Shown here: positions 1 through 14,590 of the stretch, piece by piece
Layout of the letters: every line of letters begins with the position of its first letter
Numbering within the stretch: the stretch's first letter is position 1
Source: Xestospongia muta
Taxonomy: Eukaryota; Porifera; Demospongiae; Haplosclerida; Petrosiidae
Direction: 5' to 3'
Length of the DNA: 64,000 bases
NCBI GenBank assembly: GCA_963693285.1
Contig: OY848919.1
Span: 7,745,461-7,809,460, forward strand
Made by a program: the position numbers and the translations under genes
The notes under the pieces: generated by a model
What the model was told of the DNA's origin: nothing
The model's input: the letters and a program-made list of their open reading frames with translations, nothing else
The model's database searches: none

Positions 1-3000
1 TATAACAAAATTACATCCTATTATATTGTAAAGGACACAATCAAAGGATAAGTAATAACAGCAACATAAATGTGAAAACAAAAAGCAATACTGTGAATGA
101 AATGACAATAACATATTCAATATCCTCCAAATTCATACTAGGCTAGACCTATAAAATACTAAAAAAATAAATTAAAAAAAGAAATGTAGCAAGAACCTTC
201 GACCATTATTAGTGATAAATACCCAATGTCTACTAGTCACAGTTAGGCTTAACAAAATTAATTGCTGATATAGAAATAAGCAGTTAAAGGATGCACTTTA
301 ATGTTATTTGTGATTCTCATAAGCTGAAATTACAATATAATGAATAAAATTGCAAAAATGAATACACATACATACTACACAATCAAAAACAATTATAGTA
401 TAGTCTGACAACCTTCCCATGCAAGCTATTAATACCATTAACGTCAATACAAACAGTAAGATAAATAAATTAACAACATTCTATTCAAAACACTTAAAAT
501 TCTTACTACATTATATCACACTTACCAACTATTATATTTTAAAAAACACATTCAGATGACAAGTCATCACAGCAATATAGATGTGAGAAATAAAACAATA
601 GAGTAAACAAAATAACAACAACACATTCAATATACTTTGAATTAATGCTACATTATAACAAAATTACATCCTATTATATTGTAAAGGACACAATCAAAGG
701 ATAAGTAATAACAGCAACATAAATGTGGAAACAAAAAGCAATACTGTGAATGAAATGACAACAACATATTCAATATCCTCCAAATTCATACTAGGCTAGA
801 GCTATAAAATACTCAAAAAATATATTAAAAAAACATAGCAAGAACCTTCAACCAATATTAGTGATAAATACCCAATGTCATACCAATCACAGTTAGGCTT
901 AACAAAATTCATTGCTGATATAGAAATAATCAGTTAAAGGATGCACTTTAATGTCATTTGTGGCTCTCATAAGCTGAAATTACAATATAATGAATAAAAT
1001 TGGAAAAGTGAATACACATACATACTACAAAATTAAAAACAATTATAGTATAGTCTGAAAACCTTCCCATGCAAGGTATCAAAACTATTAACATCAATAC
1101 AAACAATAGGATAAATAAATTAACAACATTCTATTTAAAACACTTAAAATTTTTACTATATTATATCACACTTACCGGCTATTATATTTTAAACAACACA
1201 TTCAGATGACAAGTCATCACAGCAATACAGATGTGAGAAATAAAACAATAGAGTAAACAAAATCACAACAACACATTCAATATACTTTGAATTAATACTA
1301 TATTATATCAAAATTACATCCTATTATATTGTAAAGGACACATTCAAAAGATAAGTAATAACAGCAACATAAATGTGGAAACAAAAAGCAATACTGTGAA
1401 TGAAATGACAACAAGCAATACTGTGAATGAAATGACAACAACATATTCAATATGCTCTGAATTCATACTAGGCTAGAGCTATAAAATACTCAAAAAATAA
1501 ATTAAAAAAAGAAATGTAGCAAGAACCTTCAACCATTATTAGTGATAAATACCCAATGTCATACTAGTCACAGTTAGGCTTAACAAAATTCAATGCTGAT
1601 TTAGAAATAAGCAGTTAAAGGATGCACTTTAATGGCATTTGTGGCTCTCATAAGCTGAAATTACAATATAATGAATAAAATTGCAAAAGTGAATACACAT
1701 ACATACTACACAATCAAAAACAATTATGGTATAGTCTGAAAACCTTCCCATGCAAGGTATCAAAACTATTAACGTCATTACAAACAATAGCATAAATAAA
1801 ATAACAACATTCTATTCAAAACACTTAAAATTTTTACTATATTATATCACACTTACCGACTATTATATTTTAAAAAACACATTCAGATGACAAGTCATCA
1901 CAGCAATATAGATGTGAGAAAAAAAACAATAGAGTAAAAAAATCACAACAACACATTCAATATACTTTGAATTAATACTATATTAGATCAAAATTACATC
2001 CTATTATATTTTAAAGGACACATTTAATAAATAAGTAATAACAGCAACATAAATGTGGAAACAAAAAGCAATACTGTGAATGAAATGACAACAACATATT
2101 CAATATGCTCTGAATTCATACTAGGCTAGAGCTATAAAATACTCAAAAAAAATTAAAAAAGAAATGTAGCAAGAACCTTTGACCATTATTAGTGATAAAT
2201 ACCCAATGTCATACCAATCACAGTTAGGCTTAACAAAATTCATTGCTGATATAAAATAAGCAGTTAAAGGATGCACTTTAATGTTATTTGTGATTCTCAT
2301 AAGCTGAAATTACAATATAATGAATAAAATTGCAAAAGTGAATACACATACATACTACACAATCAAAAACAATTATAGTACTGTCTGATAACCTTCCCAT
2401 GCAAGCTATTAATACCATTAACGTCAATACAAACAGTAAGATAAATAAATTAACAACATTCTATTCAAAACACTTAAAATTCTTACTGCATAATATCACA
2501 CTTACCGACTATTATATTTTAAACAACACATTCAGATGACAAGTCATCACAGCAATATAGATGTGAGAAATAAAACAATAGAGTAAACAAAATCACAACA
2601 ACACATTCAATATACTTTGAATTCAAACTATATTATAACAAAATTACATCCTATTATCTTGTAAAGGACACATTCAAAGGATAAGTAATAACAGCAACAT
2701 AAATGTGGAAACAAAAAGCAATACTGTGAATTAAATGACAATAACATATTCAATATGCTCTGAATTCATACTAGGCTAGAGCTATAAAATACTCAAAAAA
2801 TATATTAAAAAAAAACATAGCAAGAACCTTCAACCATTATTAGTGATAAATACCCAATGTCATACCAATCAAAGTTAGGCTTAACAAAATTCATTGCTGA
2901 TATAGAAATAATCAGTTAAAGGATGCACTTTAATGTCATTTGTGGCTCTCATAAGCTGAAATTACAATATAATGAATAAAATTGGAAAAGTGAATACACA

Positions 3001-6000
3001 TACATACTACAAAATTAAAAACAATTATAGTATAGTCTGAAAACCTTCCCATGCAAGGTATCAAAACTATTAACATCAATACAAACAATAGGATAAATAA
3101 ATTAACAACATTCTATTTAAAACACTTAAAATTTTTACTATATTATATCACACTTACCGGCTATTATATTTTAAACAACACATTCAGATGACAAGTCATC
3201 ACAGCAATACAGATGTGAGAAATAAAACAATAGAGTAAACAAAATCACAACAACACATTCAATATACTTTGAATTAATACTATATTGTATCAAAATTACA
3301 TCCTATTATATTGTAAAGGACACATTCAAAAGATAAGTAATAACAGCAACATAAATGTGGAAACAAAAAGCAATACTGTGAATGAAATGACAACAAGCAA
3401 TACTGTGAATGAAATGACAACAACATATTCAATATGCTCTGAATTCATACTAGGCTAGAGCTATAAAATACTCAAAAAATAAATTAAAAAAAGAAATGTA
3501 GCAAGAACCTTCAACCATTATTAGTGATAAATACCCAATGTCATACTAGTCACAGTTAGGCTTAACAAAATTCAATGCTGATTTAGAAATAAGCAGTTAA
3601 AGGATGCACTTTAATGTCATTTGTGGCTCTCATAAGCTGAAATTACAATATAATGAATAAAATTGCAAAAGTGAATACACATACATACTACACAATCAAA
3701 AACAATTATGGTATAGTCTGAAAACCTTCCCATGCAAGGTATCAAAACTATTAACGTCATTACAAACAATAGTATAAATAAAATAACAACATTCTATTCA
3801 AAACACTTAAAATTTTTACTATATTATATCACACTTACCGACTATTATATTTTAAAAAACACATTCAGATGACAAGTCATCACAGCAATATAGATGTGAG
3901 AAAAAAAACAATAGAGTAAAAAAATCACAACAACACATTCAATATACTTTGAATTAATACTATATTAGATCAAAATTACATCCTATTATATTGTAAAGGA
4001 CACATTTAATAGATAAGTAATAACAGCAACATAAATGTGGAAACAAAAAGCAATACTGTGAATGAAATGACAACAACATATTCAATATGCTCTGAATTCA
4101 TACTAGGCTAGAGCTATAAAATACTCAAAAAAAATTAAAAAAGAAATGTAGCAAGAACCTTTGACCATTATTAGTGATAAATACCCAATGTCATACCAAT
4201 CACAGTTAGGCTTAACAAAATTCATTGCTGATATAAAATAAGCAGTTAAAGGATGCACTTTATGTCATTTGTGCCTCTCATTAGCTGAAATTACAATATA
4301 ATGAATAAAATTGCAAAAGTGAATACACATACATACTACACAATCAAAAACAATTATGGTATAGTCTGAAAACCTTCCCATGCAAGGTATTAAAACTATT
4401 AACGTCAATACAAATAATAGGATAAATAAAATAACAACATTCTATTTAAAACACTTAAAATTATTACTATATTATATCACACTTACCGGCTATTATATTT
4501 TAAACAACACATTCAGATGACAAGTCATCACAGCAATACAGATGTGAGAAATAAAACAATAGAGTAAACAATATCACAACAACACATTCAATATACTTTG
4601 AATTAATACTATATTATATCAAAATTACATCCTGTTATATTGTAAAGGACACATTCAAAGGATAAGTAATAACAGCAACATAAATGTGGAAACAAAAAGC
4701 AATACTGTGAATGAAATGACAACAACATATTCAATATGCTCTGAATTCATACTAGGCTAGAGCTATAAAATACTCAAAAAAAATTAAAAAAGAAATGTAG
4801 CAAAAACATTTGACCATTATTAGTGATAAATACCCAATGTCATACCAATCACAGTTAGGCTTAACAAAATTCATTGCTGATATAAAATAAGCAGTTAAAG
4901 GATGCACTTTATGTCATTTGTGGCTCTCATTAGCTGAAATTACAATATAATGAATAAAATTGCAAAAGTGAATACACATACATACTACAAAATTAAAAAC
5001 AATTATGGTATAGTCTGAAAACCTTCCCATGCAAGTATTAAAACTATTAACGTCAATACAAACAATAGGATAAATAAAATAACAACATTCTATTTAAAAC
5101 ACTTAAAATTTTTACTATATTATATCACACTTACCAGCTATTATATTTTAAACAACACATTCAGATGACAAGTCATCACAGCAATATAGATGTGAGAAAT
5201 AAAACAATAGAGTAAACAAAATCACAACAACACATTAAATATACTTTGAATTCAAACTATATTATAACAAAATTACATCCTATTATCTTGTAAAGGACAC
5301 ATTCAAAGGATAAGTAATAACAGCAACATAAATGTGGAAACAAAAAGCAATACTGTGAATTAAATGACAATAACATATTCAATATGCTCTGAATTCAAAA
5401 TAGGCTAGAGCTATAAAATACTCAAAAAATATATTAAAAAAAAACATAGCAAGAACCTTCAACCATTATTAGTGATAAATACCCAATGTCATACCAATCA
5501 AAGTTAGGCTTAACAAAATTCATTGCTGATATAGAAATAATCAGTTAAAGGATGCACTTTAATGTCATTTGTGGCTCTCATAAGCTGAAATTACAATATA
5601 ATGAATAAAATTGGAAAAGTGAATACACATACATACTACACAATCAAAAACAATTATAGTCAAGTCTGAAAACCTTCCCATGCAAGGTATTAAAACTATT
5701 AACATCAATACAAACAATAAAATAAATAAATTAACAACATTCTATTCAAAACACTTAAAATTCTTACTACATAATATCACACTTACCGACTATTATATTT
5801 TAAACAACACATTCAGATGACAAGTCATCACAGCAATACAAATGTGAGAAATAAAACAATAGGGTAAACAAAATCACAACAACACATTCAATATACTTTG
5901 ATTTAATACTATATTATATCAAAATTACATCCTGTTATATTGTAAAGGACACATTCAAAGGATAAGTAATAACAGCAACATAAATGTGGAAACAAAAAGC

Positions 6001-9000
6001 AATACTGTGAATGAAATGACAACAACATATTCAATATGCTCTGAATTCATACTAGGCTAGAGCTATAAAATACTCAAAAAAAATTTAAAAAGAAATGTAG
6101 CAAGAACCTTTGACCATTATTAGTGATAAATACCCAATGTCATACCAATCACAGTTAGGCTTAACAAAATTCATTGCTGATATAAAATAAGCAGTTAAAG
6201 GATGCACTTTATGTCATTTGTGCCTCTCATTAGCTGAAATTACAATATAATGAATAAAATTGCAAAAGTGAATACACATACATACTACACAATCAAAAAC
6301 AATTATGGTATAGTCTGAAAACCTTCCCATGCAAGGTATTAAAACTATTAACGTCAATACAAATAATAGGATAAATAAAATAACAACATTCTATTTAAAA
6401 CACTTAAAATTATTACTATATTATATCACACTTACCGGCTATTATATTTTAAACAACACATTCAGATGACAAGTCATCACAGCAATACAGATGTGAGAAA
6501 TAAAACAATAGAGTAAACAAAATCACAACAACACATTCAATATACTTTGAATTAATACTATATTATATCAAAATTACATCCTGTTATATTGTAAAGGACA
6601 CATTCAAAGGATAAGTAATAACAGCAACATAAATGTGGAAACAAAAAGCAATACTGTGAATGAAATGACAACAACATATTCAATATGCTCTGAATTCATA
6701 CTAGGCTAGAGCTATAAAATACTCAAAAAAAATTAAAAAAGAAATGTAGCAAAAACATTTGACCATTATTAGTGATAAATACCCAATGTCATACCAATCA
6801 CAGTTAGGCTTAACAAAATTCATTGCTGATATAAAATAAGCAGTTAAAGCATGCACTTTATGTCATTTGTGGCTCTCATTAGCTGAAATTACAATATAAT
6901 GAATAAAATTGCAAAAGTGAATACACATACATACTACAAAATTAAAAACAATTATGGTATAGCCTGAAAACCTTCCCATGCAAGGTATTAAAACTATTAA
7001 CGTCAATACAAACAATAGGATAAATAAAATAACAACATTCTATTTAAAACACTTAAAATTTTTACTATATTATATCACACTTACCAGCTATTATATTTTA
7101 AACAACACATTCAGATGACAAGTCATCACAGCAATATAGATGTGAGAAATAAAACAATAGAGTAAACAAAATCACAACAACACATTAAATATACTTTGAA
7201 TTCAAACTATATTATAACAAAATTACATCCTATTATCTTGTAAAGGACACATTCAAAGGATAAGTAATAACAGCAACATAAATGTGGAAACAAAAAGCAA
7301 TACTGTGAATTAAATGACAATAACATATTCAATATGCTCTGAATTCAAAATAGGCTAGAGCTATAAAATACTCAAAAAATATATTAAAAAAAAACATAGC
7401 AAGAACCTTCAACCATTATTAGTGATAAATACCCAATGTCATACCAATCAAAGTTAGGCTTAACAAAATTCATTGCTGATATAGAAATAAGCAGTTAAAG
7501 GATGCACTTTAATGTCATTTGTGGCTCTCATAAGCTGAAATTACAATATAATGAATAAAATTGCAAAAGTGAATACACATACATACTACACAATCAAAAA
7601 CAATTATAGTATAGTCTGAAAACCTTCCCATGCAAGGTATCAAAACTATTAACATCAATACAAAAAATAGGATAAATAAATTAGCAACATTCTATTCAAA
7701 ACACTTAAAATTCTTACTACATAATATCACACTTACCCACTATTATATTTTAAACAACACATTCAGATGACAAGTCATCACAGCAATACAGATGTGAGAA
7801 ATAAAACAATAGAGTAAACAAAATAACAACAACACATTCAATATACTTTGAATTAATACTATATTATATCAAAATTACATCCTGTTATATTGTAAAGGAC
7901 ACATTCAAAGGATAAGTAATAACAGCAACATAAATGTGGAAACAAAAAGCAATACTGTGAATGAAATGACAACAACATATTCAATATGCTCTGAATTCAT
8001 ACTAGGCTAGAGCTATAAAATACTCAAAAAAAATTAAAAAAGAAATGTAACAAAAACATTTGACCATTATTAGTGATAAATACCCAATGTCATACCAATC
8101 ACAGTTAGGCTTAACAAAATTCATTGCTGATTTAGAAATAAGCAGTTAAAGGATGCATTTTAATGTCATTTGTGGCTCTCATAAGCTGAAATTACAATAT
8201 AATGAATAAAATTGCAAAAGTGAATACACATACATACTACACAATCAAAAACAATTATGGTATAGTCTGAGAACCTTCCCATGCAAGGTATCAAAACTAT
8301 TAACGTCATTACAAACAATAGTATAAATAAAATAACAACATTCTATTCAAAACACTTAAAATTTTTACTATATTATATCACACTTACCGACTATTATATT
8401 TTAAAAAACACATTCAGATGACAAGTCATCACAGCAATATAGATGTGAGAAAAAAAACAATAGAGTAAAAAAATCACAACAACACATTCAATATACTTTG
8501 AATTAATACTATATTAGATCAAAATTACATCCTATTATATTGTAAAGGACACATTTAATAGATAAGTAATAACAGCAACATAAATGTGAAAACAAAAAGC
8601 AATACTGTGAATAAAATGACAACAACATATTCTATATCCTCCAAATTCATACTAGACTAGAGCTATAAAATACTCATAAAATAAATTAAAAAAAGAAATG
8701 TAGCAAGAACCTTCGACTATTATTAGTGATAAATACCCAATGTCATACTAGTCACAGTTAGGCTTAACAAAATTAATTGCTGATTTAGAAATAAGCAGTT
8801 AAAGGATGCACTTTAATGTCATTTGTGGCTCTCATTAGCTGAAATTACAATATAATGAATAAAATTGCAAAAGTGAATACACATACATACTACACAATCA
8901 AAAACAATTATGGTATAGTCTGAAAACCTTCCCATGCAAGGTATTAAAACTATTAACATCAATACAAATAATAGGATAAATAAAATAACAACATTCTATT

Positions 9001-12000
9001 TAAAACACTTAAAATTATTACTATATTATATCACACTTACCGGCTATTATATTTTAAACAACACATTCAGATGACAAGTCATCACAGCAATACAGATGTG
9101 AGAAATAAAACAATAGAGTAAACAATATCACAACAACACATTCAATATACTTTGAATTAATACTATATTATACCAAAATTACATCCTGTTATATTGTAAA
9201 GGACACATTCAAAGGATAAGTAATAACAGCAACATAAATGTGGAAACAAAAAGCAATACTGTGAATGAAATGACAACAACATATTCAATATGCTCTGAAT
9301 TCATACTAGGCTAGAGCTATAAAATACTCAAAAAAAATTAAAAAAGAAATGTAGCAAAAACATTTGACCATTATTAGTGATAAATACCCAATGTCATACC
9401 AATCACAGTTAGGCTTAACAAAATTCATTGCTGATATAAAATAAGCAGTTAAAGGATGCACTTTATGTCATTTGTGCCTCTCATTAGCTGAAATTACAAT
9501 ATAATGAATAAAATTGCAAAAGTGAATACACATACATACTACAAAATTAAAAACAATTATGGTATAGTCTGAAAACCTTCCCATGCAAGGTATTAAAACT
9601 ATTAACGTCAATACAAACAATAGGATAAATAAAATAACAACATTCTATTTAAAACACTTAAAATTTTTACTATATTATATCACACTTACCAGCTATTATA
9701 TTTTAAACAACACATTCAGATGACAAGTCATCACAGCAATATAGATGTGAGAAATAAAACAATAGAGTAAACAAAATCACAACAACACATTAAATATACT
9801 TTGAATTCAAACTATATTATAACAAAATTACATCCTGTTATATTGTAAAGGACACATTCAAAGGATAAGTAATAACAGCAACATAAATGTGAAAACAAAA
9901 AGCAATACTGTGAATAAAATGACAACAACATATTCAATATCCTCCAAATTCATACTAGGCTAGAGCTATAAAATACTCAAAAAATAAATTAAAAAAAGAA
10001 ATGTAGCAAGAACCTTCGACCATTATTAGTGATAAATACCCAATGTCATACTAGTCACAGTTAGGCTTAACAAAATTAATTGCTGATTTAGAAATAAGCA
10101 GTTAAAGGATGCACTTTAATGTCATTTGTGATTCTAATAAGCTGAAATTACAATATAATGAATAAAATTGCAAAAGTGAATACACATACATACTACAAAA
10201 TTAAAAACAATTATGGTATAGTCTGAAAACCTTCCCATGCAAGGTATTAAAACTATTAACGTCAATACAAACAATAGGATAAATAAAATAACAACATTCT
10301 ATTTAAAACACTTAAAATTTTTACTATATTATATCACACTTACCAGCTATTATATTTTAAACAACACATTCAGATGACAAGTCATCACAGCAATATAGAT
10401 GTGAGAAATAAAACAATAGAGTAAACAAAATCACAACAACACATTAAATATACTTTGAATTCAAACTATATTATAACAAAATTACATCCTATTATCTTGT
10501 AAAGGACACATTCAAAGGATAAGTAATAACAGCAACATAAATGTGAAAACAAAAAGCAATACTGTGAATAAAATGACAACAACATATTCAATATCCTCCA
10601 AATTCATACTAGGCTAGAGCTATAAAATACTCAAAAAATAAATTAAAAAAAGAAATGTAGCAAGAACCTTCGACCATTATTAGTGATAAATACCCAATGT
10701 CATACTAGTCACAGTTAGGCTTAACAAAATTAATTGCTGATTTAGAAATAAGCAGTTAAAGCATGCACTTTAATGTCATTTGTGGCTCTAATAAGCTGAA
10801 ATTACAATATAATGAATAAAATTGCAAAAGTGAATACACATACATACTACACAATCAAAAACAATTATAGTACTGTCTGACAACCTTCCCATGCAAGCTA
10901 TTAATACCATTAACGTCAATACAAACAGTAAGATAAATAAATTAATAACATTCTATTCAAAACACTTAAAATTCTTACTACATAACATCACACTTACCGA
11001 CTATTATATTTTAAAAAACACATTCAGATGACAAGTCATCACAGCAATACAGATGTGAGAAATAAAACAATAGAGTAAAGAAAATAACAACAACACATTC
11101 AATATACTTTGAATTAATGCTACATTACAACAAAATTACATCCATTTATATTGTAAAGGACACATTCAAAGGATAAGTAATAACAACAACATAAATGTGA
11201 AAACAAAAAGCAATACTGTGAATGAAATGACAACAACATATTCAATATCCTCCAAATTCATACTAGGCTAGACCTATAAAATACTCAAAAAATAAATTAA
11301 AAAAAGAAATGTAGCAAGAACCTTCGACCATTATTAGTGATAAATACCCAATGTCATACTAGTCACAGTTAGGCTTAACAAAATTAATTGCTGATTTAGA
11401 AATAAGCAGTTAAAGGATGCACTTTAATGTCAGTTATGGCTCTCATAAGCTAAAATTACAATATAATGATTAAAATTGCAAAAGTGAATACACATACATA
11501 CTACAAAATCAAAAACAATTATGGTATAGTCTGAAAACCTTCCCATGCAAGCTATTAATACCATTAACGTCAATACAAACAATAGGATAAATAAAATAAC
11601 AACATTCTATTCAAAACATTTAAAATTCTTACTACATTGTATCCCACTTACCGGCTATTATATTTTAAACAACACATTCAGATGACAAGTCATCACAGCA
11701 ATATAGATGAGAGAAATAAAACAATAGAGTAAACAAAATAACAACAACAGATTCAATATACTTTGAATTAATACTATATTATATCAAAATTACATCCTGT
11801 TATATTGTAAAGGACACATTCAAAGGATAAGTAATAACAGCAACATAAATGTGAAAACAAAAAGAAATACCGTGAATAAAATGAAAACAACATATTCAAT
11901 ATCCTCCAAATTCATACAAAGCTAGAGCTATAAAATACTCAAAAAAAGAAATGTAGCAAGAACCTTCAACCATTATTAGTGACAAATACTCAATGTCATA

Positions 12001-12755
12001 CTAGTCACAGTTAGGCTTAACAAAATTCATTGCTGATATAGAAATAAGCAGTTAAAGCATGCACTTTAATGTCATTTGTGGCTCTCATAAGCTGAAATTA
12101 CAATATAATGAATAAAATTGCAAAAGTGAATACACATACATACTACACAATCAAAAACAATTATAGTATAGTCTGACAACCTTCCCATGCAAGCTATTAA
12201 TACTATTAACGTCAATACAAACAATAGGATAAATAAATTAACATTCTATTCAAAACACTTAAAATTCTTACTACATAATATCACACTTACCCACTATTAT
12301 TTTTTTTAAAAAACATTCAGATGACAAGTCATCACAGCAATAAAGATGTGAGAAATAAAACAATAGAGTAAACAAAATAACAACAACACATTCAATATAC
12401 TTTGAATTAAAACTATATTAAAACAAAATTACATCCTATTATATTGTAAAGGACACATTCAAAGGATAAGTAATAACAGTAACATATATGTAAAAAAACA
12501 TAGTAAGAACCTTCAACCATCATTAGTGATAAATACCCAATGTCATACCAGTCACAGTTAGGCTTAATAAAATTTATTGCTGATTTAGAAATAAGCAGTT
12601 AAAGGATGCACTTTAATATCATTTGTGGCTCTCATAAGCAGCATTTACAATATAATAAATAAAATTGCAAACGTGAATAAACGTAGTTACCACACAATCA
12701 AAAACAATTATAGTACAGTCTGACCCTTCCCATGCAAGCTATTAAAATTATACAT
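1..12755. repeat. Satellite array A, ~650 bp monomer
   Basis: The word AAATTACATCC recurs at 8, 661, 1311, 1991, 2641, 3293, 3973, 4622, 5270, 5932, 6571, 7220, 7872, 8522, 9176, 9825, 10479, 11133, 11787 and 12426, giving intervals of 639-680 bp (mean about 654). The array enters from the left edge and ends in a degenerate partial monomer. Two monomers (1311 and 3293) are about 28 bp longer because of an internal duplication of AAGCAATACTGTGAATGAAA plus flanking bases. The blocks 661-2640 and 2641-4621 are near copies of each other, as are 4622-6570 and 6571-8521, so part of the array expanded as three-monomer higher-order units. No credible coding region is present; frames are closed by frequent stops. 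Confidence 0.97.
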
Positions 12756-13592
12756 AGCAGACCCAATATGAAGAAAATGAGGGTTATTCCTTCATTAAAT
12801 AAATGCAAATAAGAATATTTTTGAAAAACGAAGTAATAGTGTACACAAAACCACTCAAACAAAAGACTATACTTTGTACTTTAGCATGCTACCTCTGTGA
12901 ATTTAATGTTCAAACTGTTTATGGTTATCAAATTATCGTGAACTATAAAGCAGAAGCAGAATCAAAGCAGGCAAAAAATGAACAAACTTAACATTTTACC
13001 TATTCTGTCTGTCATGCAATGTAACTTTGTCTCAACTTATAACTAAGTCCATAATGAAGGAATTATCATAGTAAGAAATACTGCAAAGAATGAAACGTTT
13101 TGATCACTTTTCAGTGACAAATTCATTCTTTTCTGCCAATACATCTCAATGAACAATCTGGGCCATATCTACATAACCGCTGCTACTACATCTATGATAA
13201 ATATTATGTTTAAGAGTGCCAATATGGATACATACAATGTAGGGATGTCCACACTGTCATACACATTTTGGACTTGTTTTACTGACACTCTAACATTAAA
13301 AGATCTTTAAGACTTTTTATTTACTTGTTTCTTTTCATTTTAATTACAATTACCTAAAAACATGCTCACAATGTCTGTTTTTCATTATTATCTTGGCACA
13401 ATTAGAACAATAAGAAGAATGAAGAAAACATCGTCCTGCCCTTATACTGGTACTACCACCTGTTTTATATGCTTCTTAGAGTTAGGTAGTGTAGTCTTAT
13501 ATCATTACAATATCTATGCTATGTCTTCTCCAATAGTTACTATCCATTCACACAATTAAAACAATACAGTTCATTCTCATCATCTCAATTAC
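12756..13592. repeat. Duplicated segment, left copy (5' part on plus)
   Basis: Non-satellite DNA that matches 18825-19745 closely, for example the stretches around AAGCAGAAGCAGAATCAAAG (12949 and 19331) and CAATCTGGGCCA (13155 and 19521). Inside it a 44-codon minus-strand frame (13169-13303) is kept open with the same stop in both copies. It encodes a hydrophobic peptide with VDIPTLYVS and LLNIIFI. It could be a terminal exon of the ankyrin unit, but its acceptor lacks a good pyrimidine tract. No recognised domain. Confidence 0.6.
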
Positions 13593-13691
13593 CTTAGTAA
13601 CAACATTGATATCAACATTATGGTTGAGTAATACTTCAACGATGTCTCTGTGTCCTTTAAAACTTGCATAATGAAGAGCTGTCCATCCTCT
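13593..13691 (-). CDS. Ankyrin-repeat exon (unit 1, exon b)
   Basis: On the minus strand this 99 bp segment is preceded by a T-rich tract ending in AATAG and followed by GTAATT. It reads as exactly 33 codons in phase 0: RGWTALHYASFKGH, then RDIVEVLLNHNVDINVVTK. GWTALHYAS..GH..IVEVLL....DIN is the ankyrin consensus, and 33 residues is the length of one repeat, so this is a one-repeat symmetric exon. Ankyrin repeats form helix-loop-helix scaffolds for protein binding. The upstream exon on this strand is at 14492-14590. A near-identical paralogous exon lies at 20350-20448. What the full protein does cannot be said from here. Confidence 0.85.
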
Positions 13692-14491
13692 CTATTAAAA
13701 AAACACACAAACAATCAACTGTAAAGTGAAACTGCTAACACTCTATATATTTCTTATACTTCTGCACTTTGTCATTATAATGTATTATGTACATATATTG
13801 TCTACATGTAAGTATTGTTGTATATGTAGGACATGGCTACATCTATTACTAGTAAGCCTTTATTTCTTAAATAAGCTAAACTCTTAATTCATGCAAGATG
13901 GGTTAAAGTATATACAATGTAATATGAGGGACTGATAAACAAGATGCAAACAGAAAATTATTTCCATTTAGGCCTATTCTATTAAGTAACAGTCCTGCAT
14001 TGGACAAAAATATAACATCTAGCTTCTTATGTGCTTAGTATATCAGCTATAATCATCTATCTCTTTCCATATGACTCTCTAATTGTATTATTCACAAGTC
14101 TAACCAACATATCTCTGTCTGACAATTATTGCATCTCACAAACTATAGGTCTATAACAGTCTGTACAATAAAAATGGTCAGCATTTCAATTGGGGACTTG
14201 TTAATAATAAACCAAGAAGCATACCAGTAACAGAAATATACCATTTTTATAATCATTATGACCTTTAAATTCTTCAATACTATCTAGTTTTATAACCAAT
14301 TGAAATCATGTTATAATCACTGTCACAAAACCTACAAATAATCTCACATATTTATTTAGTACCCAGTTAGATACAAATTCAAGTAGTCTACATGACAATT
14401 GCTGTCCTGTCTTCTTTTTAAGGAAAACTATTTACATTTTCCCTTCTGTTATACTGACTTTCTCATATAACATGTGCACATGAACACTTAC

Positions 14492-14590
14492 GCTGTCAAC
14501 AAGATCTAGATTGGTTCCTTTCTGTGTTAAAATGAAAACAACATCTTTGTGTCCATTCTCTGCTGCTAACATGACTGCAGTCAATCTGAC
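14492..14590 (-). CDS. Ankyrin-repeat exon (unit 1, exon a)
   Basis: A second exact 33-codon, phase-0 exon on the minus strand, bounded by TATATTTAG and GTAAGTGTTC (a strong donor). It reads VRLTAVMLAAENGHKDVV, then FILTQKGTNLDLVDS. This fits an ankyrin repeat (TAVMLAAENGHKDVV...L...G.NLD). It lies 800 bp upstream, in transcription sense, of the exon at 13593-13691. The paralogous exon is 21585-21683. The usual TPLH turn is changed to TAVM, and the copy starts VRL where the paralogue has GGS, so drift is visible. Confidence 0.83.
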
